A stretch of DNA of 41,528 bases from Treponema sp. (GCA_031266875.1 JAISAE010000032.1:1-41528), one strand, 5' to 3'. Positions 1 to 9,084 are shown, numbered from the stretch's first letter. A program made the numbers and translations. The notes: generated by a model not told the origin, from the letters alone.

Positions 1-313
1 CGAGTTCTGTTCAGAAACTCGATAAGTCCCTTCCAAGCAGAACGAGTTCTGTTCAGAAACTCGATAAGTCCCTTCCAAGCAGAACGAGTTCTGTTCAGAA
101 ACTCGATAAGTCCCTTCCAAGCAGAACGAGTTCTGTCCGGGACTAAATCACCGGGACTTTTTACCGAACCGGTTACACTCAAAGCCGGATTAGTTCGCTC
201 CCAAACCAAACTCATTCACCTCAAAGCAGAACGAGTTCTGCTTAGAAACCCGGTAATTCGTGTCTGAACAGAACTCATCTGCTTTAAGACCGAATGAGCG
301 GGTTTCTGGAGAA
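1..313. repeat. 21-bp-lattice tandem array with a 42-bp higher-order repeat
   Basis: Three identical 42-bp units occupy 1-42, 43-84 and 85-126. Each consists of two diverged 21-mers. Taking the unit phase at 41, further degenerate 21-mers follow without a phase slip at 125, 146, 167, 188, 209, 230, 251, 272 and 293. Most units share AA at the start, a central TTC and an A-rich end with CAG or CCG. The unit at 230 is nearly the same as the unit at 41. The window starts inside the array, so its left end is unknown. It lies just 3' of the minus-strand gene ending at 321. Confidence 0.85.
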
Positions 314-320
314 ACTTTGG

Positions 321-815
321 CTAGCGCGAAGGGGAGGCGTCCGGGTGTGAAACGCCTCGCGGCCTGCCGGTTTGGGGGAAGCGGGTCTTCAGTTCCTCGT
401 AGACGGCCTTTGCGCCGGGGATGTCCTGTGCCGCCGCCGCCTTGACCGACTGGTAGAAGACCAGCGCGGCCTGATACGCCTCGCTGCCGGCAACCATTTC
501 CGTGTCGTCAATGCCTTCTTCCAACTGACGAACCGAATTAAGCAGCGCCCACAGTCCGTGGGCATCGGAGAAGTCGGCGCCAAAAGCGTCTACGTTAAGA
601 TAGGGCGGAACCAGGGTGGGATTTTGCCGGGCAAAATCAAAGGCCTTTTCCACAAAGCTGATGGTCTTCTCGCCCATCTTGGGTAATTCGCGCCGTTCCG
701 CTGGGGTCAGGGCGAGCAGATAGGAGGCGAGCAACGTCTTTGCCTCGTCAACTTTGGTCTGTGCCTGGGCCAGAACTGTTGAGGGTATGGCCTGGGTATG
801 CTGATTGTCTTTCAT
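321..815 (-). CDS. Small hypothetical protein, unknown family
   Basis: The protein has 164 residues, no signal peptide and no membrane segment, and is probably cytosolic and alpha-helical. Recognisable stretches are LTPAERRELPKMGEKT near the N-terminus and QDIPGAKAVYEELKTRFP near the C-terminus. I recall similar proteins of about 150 residues from Bacteroidetes and termite-gut treponemes, all of unknown function; this is memory, not a search. There are two adjacent ATGs. AAGGAG (complement at 821-826) is 2 nt from the first (818) and 5 nt from the second (815), so I chose 815. The last residues, after RFPQTG, run into sequence next to the tandem array and may not be ancestral. A decayed paralogue of the C-terminal part lies at 29342-29473. 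Confidence 0.75.
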   Translation of the reverse strand: MKDNQHTQAIPSTVLAQAQTKVDEAKTLLASYLLALTPAERRELPKMGEKTISFVEKAFDFARQNPTLVPPYLNVDAFGADFSDAHGLWALLNSVRQLEEGIDDTEMVAGSEAYQAALVFYQSVKAAAAQDIPGAKAVYEELKTRFPQTGRPRGVSHPDASPSR

Positions 816-1000
816 CATAGCTCCTTTTTGAGGGTTGATAACTCAATCATAGGCGGGAATCATGGGTTTTGCAAGAGGAGGATTGATGTGCAAAACATAC
901 TCTCCATAGAACAGCGCCGCTATTCTGCTTCACCGGTCATGAGCGGGCGGGCGGACTTCGCCCTGAACAGAACGGCAAAGCTGATCGCGGCGCCTCCTTC

Positions 1001-1024
1001 GCGCTGCCTGCGAGGAAGCAGCGT
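1001..1024. repeat. Short intergenic hairpin sharing 13 nt with 16545-16557
   Basis: The 13-mer GCGCTGCCTGCGA at 1001-1013 recurs exactly at 16545-16557, also between genes and also inside a potential stem-loop (here CGCTGC pairs with GCAGCG). It may be a small REP-like element, but two copies are weak evidence. The rest of 816-1114 holds no convincing gene. A short AT-rich stretch before the ParB ribosome binding site may contain its promoter, but no well-spaced -35/-10 pair is clear. Confidence 0.35.
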
Positions 1025-1114
1025 ACCGCTCTGGCGTACCCAGCGATCTATACATGGCCGAACTGTTGCATTTTGACCGTTACTATATTATGTTACACGA
1101 GGGAGATATAACGT

Positions 1115-1987
1115 ATGGTGGAGTTCAGTATGCTTGATGACGCCCGATATAGGGGAACTGAGGATAGCCGGTCAGTTCCTGTATTGGTCAAGGACATTCC
1201 CATTGAGGAAATTGTCATCAAACGGAATATTCGCAGGGAGTATGAAGGGATAGGCGAGCTGAAGGCAAGCATACGTCAGTATGGCCTGTTACAGCCCGTT
1301 ACGGTATACAAAGAAGGCGAGAGCTACGTGATCAAGACCGGACACCGGCGCTTTCTCGCATACCGTGCGCTTCATGATGAGAGTCCCGAACAGTTTCACC
1401 ACATTCGGTGTATCATTTCAGACGCTGGAAACATCCCTACCATCCAGCTTATAGAAAATGTTCAGCGGGTAGACTTAAACCAGCGCGAACTCTTCACCGC
1501 TCTGGTCGCTCTTAAGGAGCAGGGTCTTACCATAAAGCAGATTGCTGAAATAATGGGCAAGTCAGAATCGTATGTCAAATTCATCTTCATTGGGGTTAAT
1601 GAGATCAAGCGTGATCCGGAACTCCAGGCTTTCATCATGTCCCCCGGAGGAACCATTCAGGACATTGTGGAGACCAAAGGTATAGGCGATAGGGATGAAC
1701 GCCGCAGTCTGCTGGAACAACGGAAAGAGGGAACGCTTACCCGTGCGGGACTACGTAAAAAGGCGAAAGTGCTGAAGACCGAATCTAACGCGGTTACGAG
1801 TATTGCCGGCAATACCTCTGAAGAGAGGAAAGTCTATACCGTGCATCTACAGATTAATACCGACCAGCGGAATATCCTCATATCCTTTGAGCATGACCTG
1901 CCTTTTAAGCGTATCCTCGCTGAGATCAAGGGTTTTATCGCCAGAGAGCATATTGTCTGCAAAGACCTTGAGATGCTTAATGTTTAA
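1115..1987 (+). CDS. ParB/Spo0J-family DNA-binding protein
   Basis: The 290-residue protein carries the ParB N-terminal CTPase/nuclease-like fold at about residues 25-130, with GHRRFLAYRAL (box with GxxRxxA) and IENVQRVDLNQRE (ENxQRxxL). A helix-turn-helix follows at about 135-165 (LTIKQIAEIMGKSESYVK). The C-terminal 60 residues do not look like the usual ParB dimerisation domain and I do not recognise them. No parA is adjacent, and a chemoreceptor gene follows, so this may be an orphan ParB-like regulator rather than the chromosome-segregation protein. GAGGGAG at 1099-1105 lies 9 nt before the ATG. Confidence 0.85.
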   Translation: MVEFSMLDDARYRGTEDSRSVPVLVKDIPIEEIVIKRNIRREYEGIGELKASIRQYGLLQPVTVYKEGESYVIKTGHRRFLAYRALHDESPEQFHHIRCIISDAGNIPTIQLIENVQRVDLNQRELFTALVALKEQGLTIKQIAEIMGKSESYVKFIFIGVNEIKRDPELQAFIMSPGGTIQDIVETKGIGDRDERRSLLEQRKEGTLTRAGLRKKAKVLKTESNAVTSIAGNTSEERKVYTVHLQINTDQRNILISFEHDLPFKRILAEIKGFIAREHIVCKDLEMLNV

Positions 1988-2025
1988 AATTGATAGGTAT
2001 GATTTGGCCTTTTTTCAGATATTGC

Positions 2026-2053
2026 TTGACGGAAATCTTGTTTTGAGTATATT
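2026..2053 (+). promoter_or_regulatory. Sigma-70-like promoter for the chemoreceptor gene at 2098
   Basis: TTGACG (2026-2031), a 16-bp spacer and TATATT (2048-2053) lie about 45 bp before the start codon in an AT-rich gap. This gives the receptor its own promoter downstream of parB. Confidence 0.6.
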
Positions 2054-2097
2054 GTAAATGACTGGATGTTAAATATTTTAATACTGAGGAGATTATT

Positions 2098-4260
2098 ATG
2101 AAAATACGGATTAAATTATCTTTAATGGTTAGTATTATCGTAGCGCTTGTTGTTACGATTTTATCGGTTATTACGTTAAGTCGATCCGCTACGCTTCAGA
2201 CTGTCACGGCGACAGACAATTTGATGAGTATCGCGGGTCAGACTGCGGTGGATATTCAACGCCGGTATGAACAATACATGGAGGCTGCGCGAACTGTGGC
2301 GCAAATTATGGGGAGTTATACAATGATAGATCCCTCTGAAAGACGTTCCCGTTATGACGATATCATGTATGGCCTTGTTGTTGCGAATGAACATTTTACC
2401 GGTATTTATTCATTGTGGCTGCCTAACGCTCTAGATGAGATGGATGATTTTTACGCTGATCCGGCGGCGGGTGTGAGCGGCCAGTATATCTCATGGTACA
2501 CCAGAGCTTCAGGGACGATACAAGGCGGCATCTATCCAGACTATCAGCGGGTCTTAGCTAGTCTCAGTAATAAGGAGATTGTAGGAAATCCTTATACCAT
2601 GACGGTTGCCGGTAGAAACGCCTATGTTGTCGATGTAATCACGCCTGTGATAGGGACTGACGGTAGGGTAGTCGGGGTTGTGGGGATTAATGTTGATATG
2701 TCGGTTTTTCAGCCTGTGGTTGCCGCAATCAGACCTTTTGATACCGGAAGGGCTGTTCTCTTCTCTAACGATGGTACGATAATGGCTCACTATAATCCTT
2801 CTGCGGTTGGTTCTAATTTTCAGCAGGTGTCTGTTGAAAATTTAGGAGAAAATGGGGTGAGGCAGGTATTGAATTCCCTCTCAACCGGGAAGTCTTCACT
2901 TTTCAACTATAAGGAGCAATATATAGTAAATTATCCTTTTTATGTTGGAGACTCCACTACGGCGTTATCCATATTGGCTTCAGTACCTCAAGATACTATC
3001 CTTGCTCAGGTAAGTCAGATGACCCAATTTGCCATTCTGATTGCTATTGTGGCAACTATAGCCTCTGTAATAATTGGCTTCCTCGTGGCCGGCACTATTG
3101 TAAAGCCCATCATCGCGGTTGGTTCTATGCTGAAGGATATTTCTGAAGGGGAAGGAGATTTGACCAAACGAATCACCATCCATAGCAAGGATGAAATTGG
3201 CGACATGGCTCATTATTTCAACCTTACCATTGATAAGATTAAAGCCCTTATTGTGATAATTAAGGAACAGTCTGTGTCATTGGTAAACATCGGAACTGAA
3301 TTATCCACCAATATGAACGAGACTGCCGCTGCCATGAACCAGATCACCGCTAATATTCAAAATATTAACGATCAGGTTGTTAATCAGTCCGGCAGTGTCT
3401 CTGCGACCAGTTCCACAATGAAGCAGATTACCAGTAATATAGGCGAACTCAACGAGCATATCGAAAATCAAAGTTCCAACATCTCCCAGTCTTCGTCAGC
3501 TATAGAAGAAATGATTGCTAATATCGGTTCGGTTACTCACACCTTAATCCAGAATGTAGAAAACGTTAAGCATCTTGCCTCTGCTTCTGAACTGGGACGC
3601 ACGAGCCTTGAGGAAGTTTCTACTGATATTCAAGGGATTGCCAAAGAATCCGAAGGCTTGCTTGAAATTACCGCAGTGATGGAGAACATCGCCAGTCAGA
3701 CGAACCTGCTTTCCATGAACGCCGCTATTGAGGCTGCCCACGCCGGTGAGTCGGGGAAGGGGTTTGCGGTGGTGGCTGATGAAATTCGTAAGCTTGCGGA
3801 ATCTTCTGGAGAACAGTCGAATACTATTGCTGGAGTGCTGAAAAAAATAAAGACTTCCATTGACAAGATTATGAAATCCACTGACGCGGTATTGGAGCGT
3901 TTTGAGGCGATTGACTCAGGGGTCAAGCTGGTGTCCCGGCAGGAGGAAAATATTCGGAGCGCAATGGAAGAACAGCAAAACGGAGGTCAGCAGATACTTG
4001 ATGTCATTGCCCGGCTCAATGATATTACCCAGCAAGTACGGAATAGTTCTACTGAAATGCGATCGGGAAGCACAAAGATTATCAGTGAAAGCGAGAACCT
4101 CGGCTCCCTCACTTCTGAGGTCTCAAACGGGGTTACTGAGATATCAAAAGGCGCGGATCAGGTTAACGTAGCGGTGAATCAGGTCAGTACCCTCAGCAGC
4201 GCTAATAAAGAACATATTGATACCCTAGTCAGCGAGATTTCCAAGTTCAAGGTAGAATAA
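2098..4260 (+). CDS. Methyl-accepting chemotaxis protein (dCache-HAMP-MCP)
   Basis: A 720-residue transmembrane chemoreceptor. TM1 spans about residues 8-29. A periplasmic sensor of about 270 residues with dCache-like features follows (SLWLPN, then [20 protein letters not shown]). TM2 spans about 310-335. A HAMP domain ([14 protein letters not shown]...[11 protein letters not shown]) leads into the cytoplasmic coiled coil, with the CheA/CheW-binding hairpin tip at about 529-575 ([32 protein letters not shown]). There is no NWETF-type CheR tether; it ends FKVE. The ligand is unknown. It is a close paralogue of the receptor at 9166, and the two bracket a sugar-importer operon. GAGGAG (2086-2091) lies 6 nt before ATG. 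Confidence 0.95.
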   Translation: MKIRIKLSLMVSIIVALVVTILSVITLSRSATLQTVTATDNLMSIAGQTAVDIQRRYEQYMEAARTVAQIMGSYTMIDPSERRSRYDDIMYGLVVANEHFTGIYSLWLPNALDEMDDFYADPAAGVSGQYISWYTRASGTIQGGIYPDYQRVLASLSNKEIVGNPYTMTVAGRNAYVVDVITPVIGTDGRVVGVVGINVDMSVFQPVVAAIRPFDTGRAVLFSNDGTIMAHYNPSAVGSNFQQVSVENLGENGVRQVLNSLSTGKSSLFNYKEQYIVNYPFYVGDSTTALSILASVPQDTILAQVSQMTQFAILIAIVATIASVIIGFLVAGTIVKPIIAVGSMLKDISEGEGDLTKRITIHSKDEIGDMAHYFNLTIDKIKALIVIIKEQSVSLVNIGTELSTNMNETAAAMNQITANIQNINDQVVNQSGSVSATSSTMKQITSNIGELNEHIENQSSNISQSSSAIEEMIANIGSVTHTLIQNVENVKHLASASELGRTSLEEVSTDIQGIAKESEGLLEITAVMENIASQTNLLSMNAAIEAAHAGESGKGFAVVADEIRKLAESSGEQSNTIAGVLKKIKTSIDKIMKSTDAVLERFEAIDSGVKLVSRQEENIRSAMEEQQNGGQQILDVIARLNDITQQVRNSSTEMRSGSTKIISESENLGSLTSEVSNGVTEISKGADQVNVAVNQVSTLSSANKEHIDTLVSEISKFKVE

Positions 4261-4270
4261 AAGTCTTATC

Positions 4271-4336
4271 CGCTGGGGTTGCTCGATAAGTGGCGAGGCT
4301 GGAAATGTTCGCCACTCTAACCCAACACTTATCGGG
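4271..4336. other. Mutually exclusive inverted repeats 3' of the chemoreceptor gene
   Basis: CGATAAGTG (4284-4292) can pair with CACTTATCG (4326-4334), while AGTGGCGA (4289-4296) pairs with TCGCCACT (4309-4316). The two stems share 4289-4292. GGGTT (4276-4280) can also pair with AACCC (4319-4323). There is no T-run, so it is not a classical intrinsic terminator. It could be a Rho-assisted end, a transcript-stabilising hairpin or a switching structure. Confidence 0.5.
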
Positions 4337-4394
4337 CTTACCAGCATTATCATGCGCTTAGTCATCCGTATTGTTGATTTTTTTATCATAAGTA

Positions 4395-4428
4395 TTGACA
4401 TTAGCTTTCTTTTATATTAAGTTATAAA
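4395..4428 (+). promoter_or_regulatory. Possible promoter of the small secreted-protein gene
   Basis: A perfect TTGACA at 4395-4400 is followed by AT-rich sequence. No -10 hexamer at 16-18 bp is strong (TAAGTT at 17 bp). TATAAA at 4423-4428 is too far for a standard promoter. The assignment rests mainly on the -35 and position. Confidence 0.35.
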
Positions 4429-4440
4429 TAGGAGTTATAT

Positions 4441-4914
4441 ATGAGAAGATCTATTTTTGGGGTAGTAGTGCTGCTTTTTGTAGCATGCGGATTTGTAATG
4501 GCTCAGGCGGCTGTTCCGGCTGGTACTGGTTCTGTTACTAGCGGGAATTGTACTATTGAATGGGTACAGGTATCGGGTAAAGCGAATGTTCGTCTTACCA
4601 ACAATACTGACAAGGCTCAGACCGTACAATATACAATTGCGGGTAAAGAGCCTACAACTATTGATGTCCCTGCAAAAACAGTAGTAACAATCCCTTATAC
4701 CGGCGCGAATACAAACGGTAAATTCGCTATTGCGAAAGTGTCTGCGGTTGCAAAGCCTAAAGCTCTGCCCGCCGGTGCTACCAGTGCGGCAGTCGCCGCG
4801 TCCACGCCCGCCGCCGCGCCTGCCGCGACGCCTGCGCCTGCCGCGACGACACCTGCCGCGCCTGCTACGACGACGCCTGCTACGACGCCCGCGCCTGCCG
4901 CGCCAAGAAGGTAA
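4441..4914 (+). CDS. Small secreted protein with Ala/Pro/Thr-rich tail
   Basis: The 157-residue product starts with a signal peptide (MRR, hydrophobic core VVVLLFVACGF, likely cleavage after MAQA), so it should be exported. Residues about 25-100 form a compact polar domain (NVRLTNNTDKAQTVQYTIAG) that looks like a small beta-sandwich. Residues about 101-157 are almost only Ala, Pro and Thr in short PA/TP repeats, like a linker or cell-surface spacer, ending in APRR. No family is recognised. A Cys in the signal core (ACGF) is not a clear lipobox. GGAG (4431-4434) precedes the ATG. Confidence 0.75.
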   Translation: MRRSIFGVVVLLFVACGFVMAQAAVPAGTGSVTSGNCTIEWVQVSGKANVRLTNNTDKAQTVQYTIAGKEPTTIDVPAKTVVTIPYTGANTNGKFAIAKVSAVAKPKALPAGATSAAVAASTPAAAPAATPAPAATTPAAPATTTPATTPAPAAPRR

Positions 4915-5230
4915 GTCTAGTTGAGTCTGAACATCCGTCCGCATCGTAGATAGCGAAAGGTGGATGTGGGTAAAGACTCATTTTTCTGGCAAACCATGTT
5001 TGTAAACCCTAACGAGAAACAGGGGCTATGTATTAGCTTATTTCCTTTTCTCACACATGGAGACCGCGATAGTTCATCGCGGTCGATTTATAAAAAGATA
5101 TGGCCAAACCATCCTGAATCCACCGCCTTTTGTTGTCCGTAATTCATACCTAATTTTCTAAAATTTATCCATAACACTGTTGAAAAAGCCCTGATACACT
5201 TGTTTCATTAGTACGAGCGGGAGGCTAACT
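4915..5230. other. Gene-free gap before the sugar-importer operon
   Basis: No supported reading frame lies here. The gap holds the hairpin at 5062-5084 (listed separately), AT-rich sequence at about 5140-5175 and a weak TTGAAA (5180-5185) that might be a -35 for the operon. No good -10 is seen at standard spacing. Confidence 0.5.
5062..5084 (+). terminator. GC-rich hairpin, possible terminator of the secreted-protein gene
   Basis: A perfect 9-bp stem, GACCGCGAT (5062-5070) with ATCGCGGTC (5076-5084), has a 5-nt loop and is followed by GATTTATAAAAAG, only weakly T-rich. Its GACC...GCGGTCGATT layout vaguely recalls the solitary CRISPR-like repeats at 34637 and 37391, but the match is too weak to claim a third copy. 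Confidence 0.45.
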
Positions 5231-6181
5231 ATGCCGGAAAAGACGATTGCCAATTCCAAACAGAGAGGGTTTGTTTACCTCAGGCGCTACGGGGTGCTGT
5301 ATCTCTTGCTTCTTCCGCCGATTGTGTTTTTCCTTGTATTCCGCTACGCGCCTATGGTGAATATTCTCATTGCCTTTAAGCAGAACAATTTCCTGAAGCC
5401 GGTCTGGGAGGTGCCGTGGGCTGCTAACCACGGATTTGAGTGGTTTATCAAGGCGTTCCAGAACAGGGATTTTCTGTATGCCCTGCGAAATACCGTGATG
5501 CTGAATCTCCTGGACTTGGTTTTAGGTTTCCCCGCTCCAGTCATTCTGGCCATCCTGCTGAATGAGCTGCGGTTCAAGACGTTCAAGCGGATTACCCAGA
5601 CTGTGGCCTACATGCCTCACTTCCTTTCGTGGATCATCATTTCCGGCCTGGCCCTGCGGCTCTTCGCGCCAAACCCGCCGGCTCAGGGCTTGGTAAATAT
5701 CGTCTTAGGCCGGATCGGGCTTGGGCCAATTCATTTCTTGGACGAATCAATTCACTGGGTCTTTACCTACATCTTTCTGGGGATATGGCAGAGCGTAGGC
5801 TGGAACACGATCATCTACCTTGCCGCCATTACGAGCATCAACCCAGAACTCTACGAAGCCGCCACAGTAGACGGCGCAGGCCGTTTCCGCAAGATATGGC
5901 ACATCACGCTGCCGGGCATCAGGCCAACCATCATCATCCTCTTGATTATGAGCCTAGGCCGTATCGTGGGGTCCGAGTTCGACCGGCCATATACCCTGCA
6001 AAACGATCTGGTCAACAACGTTTCCAACGTACTTTCTATATTTGTGTACGACTACGGTATCAAGGCCATGCGGGTATCTCTGGCAACAGCGGTGGGGCTT
6101 TTCCAGTCAGTGGTGGGCCTTGCCTTTGTACTCAGCGCAAACGCATTCGCCGAGAAGTTCGGCGAGCGCGGTATCTGGTAG
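5231..6181 (+). CDS. lplB: Sugar ABC transporter permease, LplB type
   Basis: A 316-residue inner-membrane permease of the MalF/LplB group (BPD_transp_1). About six transmembrane segments start with LLLLPPIVFFLVF. The cytoplasmic EAA loop that docks the ATPase is clear: EAATVDGAGRFRKIWHITLP at about residues 212-231. Family knowledge: LplB/YtcP partners import oligosaccharides, often pectin- or host-glycan-derived, with a shared MsmX-like ATPase encoded elsewhere; no ATPase gene is present here. The stop codon TAG overlaps the next gene's ribosome binding site. The gene starts an operon with the second permease and the binding protein. The symbol reflects family similarity only. Confidence 0.93.
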   Translation: MPEKTIANSKQRGFVYLRRYGVLYLLLLPPIVFFLVFRYAPMVNILIAFKQNNFLKPVWEVPWAANHGFEWFIKAFQNRDFLYALRNTVMLNLLDLVLGFPAPVILAILLNELRFKTFKRITQTVAYMPHFLSWIIISGLALRLFAPNPPAQGLVNIVLGRIGLGPIHFLDESIHWVFTYIFLGIWQSVGWNTIIYLAAITSINPELYEAATVDGAGRFRKIWHITLPGIRPTIIILLIMSLGRIVGSEFDRPYTLQNDLVNNVSNVLSIFVYDYGIKAMRVSLATAVGLFQSVVGLAFVLSANAFAEKFGERGIW

Positions 6182-6189
6182 GAGGCGGC

Positions 6190-7077
6190 ATGAAGACACG
6201 CTATAAGGTATTGAGCGCGAATCCGGTTACAGTAGGGGATATTCTTATCGCCATCCTTTGTGTGGGACTGATTCTCATCTGCATACTCCCCATGATAAAC
6301 CTGCTGGCACGCTCGCTCTCCAGCGCAAACGCCCTGGTGCGGAATCAGGTAACGCTTCTTCCAGTGGGGCTTACCTTCGACGCCTATACAACCATCCTGA
6401 ACGACGCCCGCTACATACGCTCCCTCTGGTGGACTGCCTTCTTAACAGTGGTATGCACACTGCTGTCCCTCACCATGACGACTATCTGCTCCTACCCGCT
6501 GATTTATGATCAACTAAAGGGACGAAAGATTATCAACACAGTGGTTATCATCACCATGTACTTTGGCGCGGGTACGATTCCAACCTACCTGCTCCTGAAG
6601 TCCCTCAATATGCTTGATACGGCCTGGGTACTTATTATTCCGAACTGCCTTTCAGTCTTTAACGTGATTATCATGCGGAGCTTCCTCTTCGGCATACCGA
6701 CAAGCCTCAGGGAATCAGCGGAGATCGACGGCGCGGGTCCCTTAAAGGTGCTGCTCCACATATACCTGCCGCTGTCTACCCCAGTGCTGGCAACCCTGGC
6801 CTTGTTTTACGCGGTGGGACGCTGGAACGGGTTTTCCGACGCGCTGATGTACGTGAAAAACCGCGACCTCTTTCCCATACAGCTTTTGCTCTACAACATC
6901 CTCAATACCACTAATAGCATGGAGACGGCCACCCAAGAAGGTTTTACCACCCCAGGCGTGGGGGAAACCTTGCGGGCCGCTTCGGTGATGTTCGCCACAG
7001 TACCGATCCTTATCGTGTATCCCTGGCTCCAAAAGTATTTCATTACCGGCGCTACTCTTGGCGCGGTAAAGGAATAA
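6190..7077 (+). CDS. lplC: Sugar ABC transporter permease, YtcP/LplC type
   Basis: A 295-residue MalG-type permease, the heterodimer partner of the preceding permease. It has about six membrane segments, beginning DILIAILCVGLILICILP, and the EAA loop reads ESAEIDGAGPLKVLLHIYLP. The frame is open far upstream, but the start is fixed by AGGAGG (6180-6185) just before ATG 6190, 8 nt after the previous stop. The C-terminus FITGATLGAVKE is typical of the family. The binding-protein gene follows after 24 nt. Confidence 0.93.
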   Translation: MKTRYKVLSANPVTVGDILIAILCVGLILICILPMINLLARSLSSANALVRNQVTLLPVGLTFDAYTTILNDARYIRSLWWTAFLTVVCTLLSLTMTTICSYPLIYDQLKGRKIINTVVIITMYFGAGTIPTYLLLKSLNMLDTAWVLIIPNCLSVFNVIIMRSFLFGIPTSLRESAEIDGAGPLKVLLHIYLPLSTPVLATLALFYAVGRWNGFSDALMYVKNRDLFPIQLLLYNILNTTNSMETATQEGFTTPGVGETLRAASVMFATVPILIVYPWLQKYFITGATLGAVKE

Positions 7078-7101
7078 ATATATTTCAAGGAGGATAGAAT
7101 T

Positions 7102-8847
7102 ATGAAAAAAGTTCTATCAGTAATGGGTATGGTTACTCTTGTCTGCGCGGCGCTCTTTGCAAGCGGCGGCACTCAACAGTCTGGCAGGTCTCAGCAGCCA
7201 AGCGGGACATCAACAACAGGGCAGGCAGTGCAAAAGGAGGCAATTACCGACGCGGTACTTAACCAGCTTGGGCTTGAAAAGTCAGGCAGCACGTACCGGT
7301 TTAAGCAAACCAAGTCGATCACAGTCGAAGTGTTTGATCGCGGCCTTGACGGAGGCAAGTCCAAGCCAGAAGACAACTTCTACACCAACTGGATCAAGGC
7401 AGGTATGCTGCGGGATCACAACATCGCAATAACCTTTAAGCCGGTTGGCCGCTGGACGGAAATCGACGAACTCAACAACCTGCTCGCCGCAGGCACCGCG
7501 CCAGACGTATGCGTAACCTACAACTACCCCACAATTCAGGCTTACGCAAACATGGGCGGCGTTCTGGACTTAAACCCCTATATCAACCAATATGTTGACC
7601 TCTTCCCCAACATCTGGGGATGGCTGGGCAATGAGTTTATTAACTATGACCAAAACCCCAATACTCATCAGCTCTGGGCCTTAGAAGGCAGAATATCAAA
7701 TGACGCCGGACAAAACGTCTTTGTCCGCTCCGACTGGCTCAAAAAGCTCAATATGCCCGAACCTACAACCCTAGACGAATTCTACACCATGCTCCGCGCT
7801 TTCCGGGACAACGCCCAGCTCCTTCTGGGAAATGACGCCCACATGATGACCCCCTTTATCATGGGTCAGGATGTAGGCTGGCAAGCGCGGAACCTCATTG
7901 TGTCATTCCTCCCTGATACCATGAACGACCGCGACTGGTTTATCTACGGCTTTGATGACCGGCACTTGGGTCGCCCCGGTTCAGTTCCCAATGAGATCGC
8001 CGTAAAGTCAGCCATGCGCGTTCTCAACAAATGGTACAACGAAAACTTGGTGTGGAAAGACTTCGCCCTCTACGGTTCAGGGGACACAACTCAGGATAAC
8101 CTAACAAAGTCCGGCTATGTGGGCGCTTTTATGCAGAACTGGGATATGCCTTACCGTGACGGCAAAAACGGCATCACCGCAGCCCTGCATACCAACGTTG
8201 GCCCTGACGCCAACTTCATCGCGGTTCACTCCTTCCCCAACAACGCGGGCAGAAATGTTCAGGTGAGCGGCCCCTTGGTTGACCGCAAGGTCTTCTTCCC
8301 GTCATCCAACAAAGAACCGCTGGCTAGCCTCTTCTACCTTGACTGGATACATAAGCAGGAAAACCTCTTCTACCTGCAATTCGGCGACGCGGGCGTAACC
8401 CATCAGGTCATGCCCAACGGCGCGGTGCAGGGAATAGCAACAACCGGAGAGAAGATCATTAACTCCCCGAACAATATTGACTATACCACCCTGATTAACG
8501 GTATCAGGATGCCAACGGAAGACCTCAAGATAAAGTCTATGGTACTGGCCTATTCTGAAGTTGACGCCAGTATTGTGGAGCAGGCTTACGCAAGGGCTTC
8601 CGCGCCGCGCAACAGCTTCGGCAACGCCAATGCCGGCGCTATCGATTCAGAGGAAGGCATGGGTCAGGTGCTTGATAACAAACGGGACGCCATCTACGCC
8701 AAAGCCATATCAGCCTCTGTGTCCCAGTTTGACTCGGTTTTTGATTCAGGCTACAGAGATTGGCTTGGTTCAGGCGCTCAGGCCATCATGAATGAACGCT
8801 CCGCCAAGTGGAAGGAATACTACGGCGACAAAACGTCGGTAGATTAA
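7102..8847 (+). CDS. lplA: Extracellular sugar-binding protein, LplA type, without lipobox cysteine
   Basis: A 581-residue family 1 solute-binding protein that delivers an oligosaccharide to the preceding permeases. An N-terminal export signal (MKKVLSVMGMVTLVCAALFA) is followed by SGGTQQSG, where lipoprotein relatives have a Cys. The only Cys in the signal region (residue 15) is not in a good lipobox, so the mature protein may be soluble or anchored only by an uncleaved signal. The body shows large LplA-type features: RWTEIDELNNLLAAGTAPDV near the start and a long C-terminal lobe ending in YRDWLGSGAQAIMNE. AAGGAGG (7087-7093) precedes the ATG. This is the last gene of the operon. Confidence 0.9.
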   Translation: MKKVLSVMGMVTLVCAALFASGGTQQSGRSQQPSGTSTTGQAVQKEAITDAVLNQLGLEKSGSTYRFKQTKSITVEVFDRGLDGGKSKPEDNFYTNWIKAGMLRDHNIAITFKPVGRWTEIDELNNLLAAGTAPDVCVTYNYPTIQAYANMGGVLDLNPYINQYVDLFPNIWGWLGNEFINYDQNPNTHQLWALEGRISNDAGQNVFVRSDWLKKLNMPEPTTLDEFYTMLRAFRDNAQLLLGNDAHMMTPFIMGQDVGWQARNLIVSFLPDTMNDRDWFIYGFDDRHLGRPGSVPNEIAVKSAMRVLNKWYNENLVWKDFALYGSGDTTQDNLTKSGYVGAFMQNWDMPYRDGKNGITAALHTNVGPDANFIAVHSFPNNAGRNVQVSGPLVDRKVFFPSSNKEPLASLFYLDWIHKQENLFYLQFGDAGVTHQVMPNGAVQGIATTGEKIINSPNNIDYTTLINGIRMPTEDLKIKSMVLAYSEVDASIVEQAYARASAPRNSFGNANAGAIDSEEGMGQVLDNKRDAIYAKAISASVSQFDSVFDSGYRDWLGSGAQAIMNERSAKWKEYYGDKTSVD

Positions 8848-8985
8848 CGTGAGTTCAATGGAAGCCCGTCGTCCATAGCGATCTTGGCCTTGGTAGAACT
8901 CTAGCGAACCGGAGCATCCTTCACAGCAAACGATGCGGAAGGTGTTCCGGCAACCTGATCGTTCATTACGGAAACCACTGCAATA

Positions 8986-9015
8986 GCCTGTATACGACAG
9001 GGATCGTATACAGGC
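8986..9015 (+). terminator. Strong hairpin after the sugar-importer operon
   Basis: A perfect 12-bp stem, GCCTGTATACGA (8986-8997) with TCGTATACAGGC (9004-9015), has a 6-nt loop and is followed by CCTGTTATATAACAT. The T-tract is weak. Its place 140 nt after the binding-protein gene and before the next promoter suits a terminator. The rest of 8848-9153 holds no gene. Confidence 0.6.
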
Positions 9016-9056
9016 CCTGTTATATAACATGCCAAAACAAATCGAAGTATGTTCCC

Positions 9057-9084
9057 TTGACATTCTCAGTGTAGGGGCTAGAAT
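9057..9084 (+). promoter_or_regulatory. Sigma-70-like promoter for the second chemoreceptor
   Basis: TTGACA (9057-9062), a 16-bp spacer and TAGAAT (9079-9084) lie about 80 bp before the start codon. A related but degraded sequence occurs at 11303-11335, on the other side of the receptor gene. Confidence 0.65.

Noticed and set aside
798..1076. 92-codon plus-strand frame upstream of parB
   Set aside because: No ribosome binding site, overlaps the start of the divergent gene, and composition is not protein-like.
4435..4944. Arg-rich minus-strand frame opposite the small secreted protein
   Set aside because: It mirrors the Ala/Pro-rich codons of the plus-strand gene, which has a signal peptide and a ribosome binding site.
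5062..5094. Third CRISPR-like element
   Set aside because: Only the stem layout and a GTCGATT resemble the other two; the conserved GATTGAAAC end is missing.
5629..6189. N-terminal extension of the second permease into the first permease gene
   Set aside because: Arg/His-rich out-of-frame translation of lplB; AGGAGG fixes the start at 6190.
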